DNA from: CAVWCQ01 sp963753545
Lineage (GTDB): Bacteria > Chloroflexota > Anaerolineae > Aggregatilineales > Aggregatilineaceae
DNA: 64,000 nt
Direction of reading: 5' to 3'
Assembly (NCBI GenBank): GCA_963753545.1
Contig: CAVWCQ010000008.1
Coordinates: 868,001-932,000, forward strand
Shown here: one piece after another, positions 62,242-64,000 of the stretch
Layout: the number at the start of each line of letters is the position of its first letter
Position numbering within the stretch: position 1 is the first letter of the stretch
Program-made: the position numbers and the translations under genes
The notes under the pieces: model-generated
Databases searched by the model: none
What the model saw: the letters and a program-made list of their open reading frames with translations, nothing else
What the model was told of the DNA's origin: nothing

Positions 62242-63972
62242 CTTATTCTCTCCTGGCCCTCCATCATTATTCGAGTGATCGGCTTTCCGGCGGCGGAACA
62301 TACGGACACGGTCAGCCTTCATATTTTCTTCGCGCTGCTGCTGGTATTCGATGAGCCGGTTCAACTCCGCCGCCTCAGACTCGAAATCCTCTTGCAGCAG
62401 GGTGATCTGCGCCTCCAGCGTTCGCCGTTTACGTTCCAATTCCAGGCGCAGGCGGTCAACTTCCTGCTGGCGGACCAGTTCGTCTGCTTCCTCCCGTTGT
62501 TCCTGCGCGGCGCGGGCCGATCCGGTAAGCACGCCCTCCGACCCCAGGTAAACCTCGATCAGCTTGATCCCTTCGTTCGTGATCAGAAATTCGCGCAGTT
62601 GGTTCGAATGCGCCATCCCGCGTGACTTGAGGACATACAGAATGCGGTTCCGTTCGCCGTTCAGTTCCACATCGCGCATCAGCAGCCACGTGTCGATCAG
62701 AGATGAGACGCCCACCTGGGTCTGTTCCAAAAACTCGCCGCCCTCGGTCAGGCTGGTCATCATCAGGGTGATCTGTCGCGTCTTCAGAAAATCGATCAGG
62801 CGCATGAGCATCGATTTAACATCGAGATCGCTGCCGATGGACATATAGTTCGTGATCGGGTCAACCACAACGATTTCAGGGTTGAACTCGTTCACCAGCT
62901 TGTGAATCACTGCCAGAAATGTTTCCAGCCCCTGTGAGGTTGGGCGCGCCGCATAAAAACGCAGGGTGCCGTCCTGAGTCCACTGCTCCAGGTCCAGACC
63001 GATGGAACGCATATTGCGGATGATCTGGTTCTGCGACTCTTCCGAGGCGATATAGAGGCATTTTTCGCCGCGCGCACAGGCTGCGTTGACGAAATGGGAA
63101 GAAAGGCTGCTTTTGCCGCTGCCGGACGTCCCGGATACGAGTACCGTGCTGCCGCGAAAGTAGCCCTCGCCTTGCAGCAGATGATCCAGTTCACTCACCC
63201 CGCTGGAAATGCGCTCACTGGAAATGCGGTGATCCAGCCCCGTTGAGGTGATAGGCATCACCTCAAACCCGTTGTTATCAATGATGAACGGGTATTCGTT
63301 GGTGCCATGTGCCGATCCCCGGTATTTGATAATGCGCAGCCGCCGGGTCGAAATCTGATCGATGATCCGGTGGTCCAGCAGGATCACACAGTCGGAGACA
63401 TATTCCTCCAGGCCATGCCGGGTCAGGCTGGCATCGCCGCGCTCGGCTGTGATAATGGCCGTCACGCCTTTGTCTTTCAGCCAGCGGAACAGGCGTCGCA
63501 GTTCTGCCCGCAGAATATACTGGTTTGACAGTGCGCCAAACAGCGCTTCAATCGTATCGATCACGACCCGTTTCGCGCCAATCGAGTCGATGGCATAACC
63601 CAGGCGGATGAACAACCCTTCCAGGTCATATTCGCCTGTTTCCTCGATCTCGCTGCGTTCAACGTGGATATGATCAACCACCAGTTTCTGGTCGGCAATC
63701 AACTGATCCAGGTCGAAGCCAAGCGATGCGACATTGAGCTTCAGTTCGTCCGGTGTCTCTTCAAAGGCCAGGAAGACACCCGGCTCATCATACTCCATCG
63801 CGCCGCAGACCAGGAACTCAACGCCCAGCAGGGTTTTGCCGGATCCAGCGCTGCCACAAACAATCGATGGGCGGCCTTTGGGCAGCCCGCCCCCGGTGAT
63901 CTCATCCAACCCACTAATGCCCGTCGGCGTTTTGGGCAGGACTGATTGGAACGTTTTACTGGGTGTAATCAT
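61945..63972 (-). CDS. kaiC: KaiC-like double ATPase, open in frame into a KaiB domain
   Basis: Two RecA-like domains: CI with Walker A GSAGSGKT (40-47), catalytic Glu pair in LAFEETPDE and Walker B RVVIDTIEAL; CII with GTSGSGKS (281-288), IASEES and EIVVVDPITNY. At the CII phosphosite region VSSLIDTWLLMRDVE aligns with ISTITDTIILLQYVE of Synechococcus, placing Ser423-Ser424 at the S431/T432 pair. Residues about 487-552 are a long coiled coil absent from cyanobacterial KaiC. From residue 578 the frame continues as a whole KaiB domain. The raw ORF is 675 aa; without the KaiB part the protein would be about 577 aa. AGGGGCACGAG precedes ATG 63972. No kaiA is seen. Confidence 0.88.
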   Translation of the reverse strand: MITPSKTFQSVLPKTPTGISGLDEITGGGLPKGRPSIVCGSAGSGKTLLGVEFLVCGAMEYDEPGVFLAFEETPDELKLNVASLGFDLDQLIADQKLVVDHIHVERSEIEETGEYDLEGLFIRLGYAIDSIGAKRVVIDTIEALFGALSNQYILRAELRRLFRWLKDKGVTAIITAERGDASLTRHGLEEYVSDCVILLDHRIIDQISTRRLRIIKYRGSAHGTNEYPFIIDNNGFEVMPITSTGLDHRISSERISSGVSELDHLLQGEGYFRGSTVLVSGTSGSGKSSLSSHFVNAACARGEKCLYIASEESQNQIIRNMRSIGLDLEQWTQDGTLRFYAARPTSQGLETFLAVIHKLVNEFNPEIVVVDPITNYMSIGSDLDVKSMLMRLIDFLKTRQITLMMTSLTEGGEFLEQTQVGVSSLIDTWLLMRDVELNGERNRILYVLKSRGMAHSNQLREFLITNEGIKLIEVYLGSEGVLTGSARAAQEQREEADELVRQQEVDRLRLELERKRRTLEAQITLLQEDFESEAAELNRLIEYQQQREENMKADRVRMFRRRKADHSNNDGGPGENKMTNVEDTGYWALRLYVAGQTPKSLTAFANLKRLCEEHLEGHYDIEIIDLAQNPQLAQADQIIAIPTLVRKLPEPIRKIIGDLSNTERVLVGLELIPRE

Positions 63973-64000
63973 CTCGTGCCCCTGACCTGTCGCTCAGGAA

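Overview
The window looks like chromosomal DNA of a Chloroflexota bacterium, most likely an Anaerolineae-type lineage. This is inferred from content only. It is GC-rich and carries many secreted proteins that pair bacterial SH3 domains with TolB/WD40 propellers, lipoproteins with LysM domains, TIR-WD40 giants, a DUF2304/GT2/GT39 cassette, KaiC/KaiB homologues and a tRNA-Trp-sensing T-box. There is no rRNA, prophage, insertion sequence or CRISPR array. The only tRNA seen is tRNA-Glu(UUC).

Layout. 1-12 kb: a broken PIN toxin/antitoxin pair, envelope proteins (SH3-TolB, two paralogous SH3/alpha-beta hydrolases, an SH3-CAP protein, a LysM lipoprotein), a YbaK-hydrolase-EamA operon and a Nudix hydrolase. 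12-19 kb: a secreted serine hydrolase, a 6-TM protein, an orphan promoter with a possible small RNA, a secreted M23 peptidase-propeller, a GrpB-like protein and three small multi-TM proteins, two with zinc ribbons. 19-26 kb: a T-box with a UGG specifier upstream of trpB2, a thioredoxin-like ferredoxin, tRNA-Glu, a Uma2 nuclease, a DUF3105 protein and tandem M29 aminopeptidases. 26-33 kb: an AT-rich methyltransferase, a GT87-like membrane protein, an ABC-2 exporter, a BtrH-like C39 protein and a TIM-barrel-like protein coupled to a GNAT. 33-45 kb: two very large TIR-TM-WD40 proteins, then a long leftward cluster (PPIase, unknown, REC-CpaE ATPase, WD40, HEAT, REC-degenerate GGDEF). 45-50 kb: a surface glycan/lipid cassette (methyltransferase, GT2, DUF2304, GT39). 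50-57 kb: MscS channel with REC-cyclase and REC, AAC(3)-like and Nudix proteins, GNATs. 57-64 kb: a GH20 hexosaminidase and a kai-type cassette of KaiC, two KaiB modules and a PAS/GAF histidine kinase.

A striking technical feature is that at least 27 single-base frame changes, mostly apparent one-base insertions and often in short homopolymers, interrupt 14 otherwise well conserved genes (trpB2 alone has five). Reading frames, motifs and lengths are restored by removing or adding single bases. I read this mainly as consensus error in the assembly, not mass pseudogenisation. Affected genes are therefore annotated over their full corrected span. It also means that apparent gene fusions here (KaiC-KaiB, hydrolase-EamA, serine hydrolase-6TM protein) must be judged cautiously.

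The most interesting systems are the kai cassette at the right edge, the twin TIR-TM-WD40 proteins with near-identical internal repeats, the Trp T-box/trpB2 unit and the orphan promoter at 14.85 kb.
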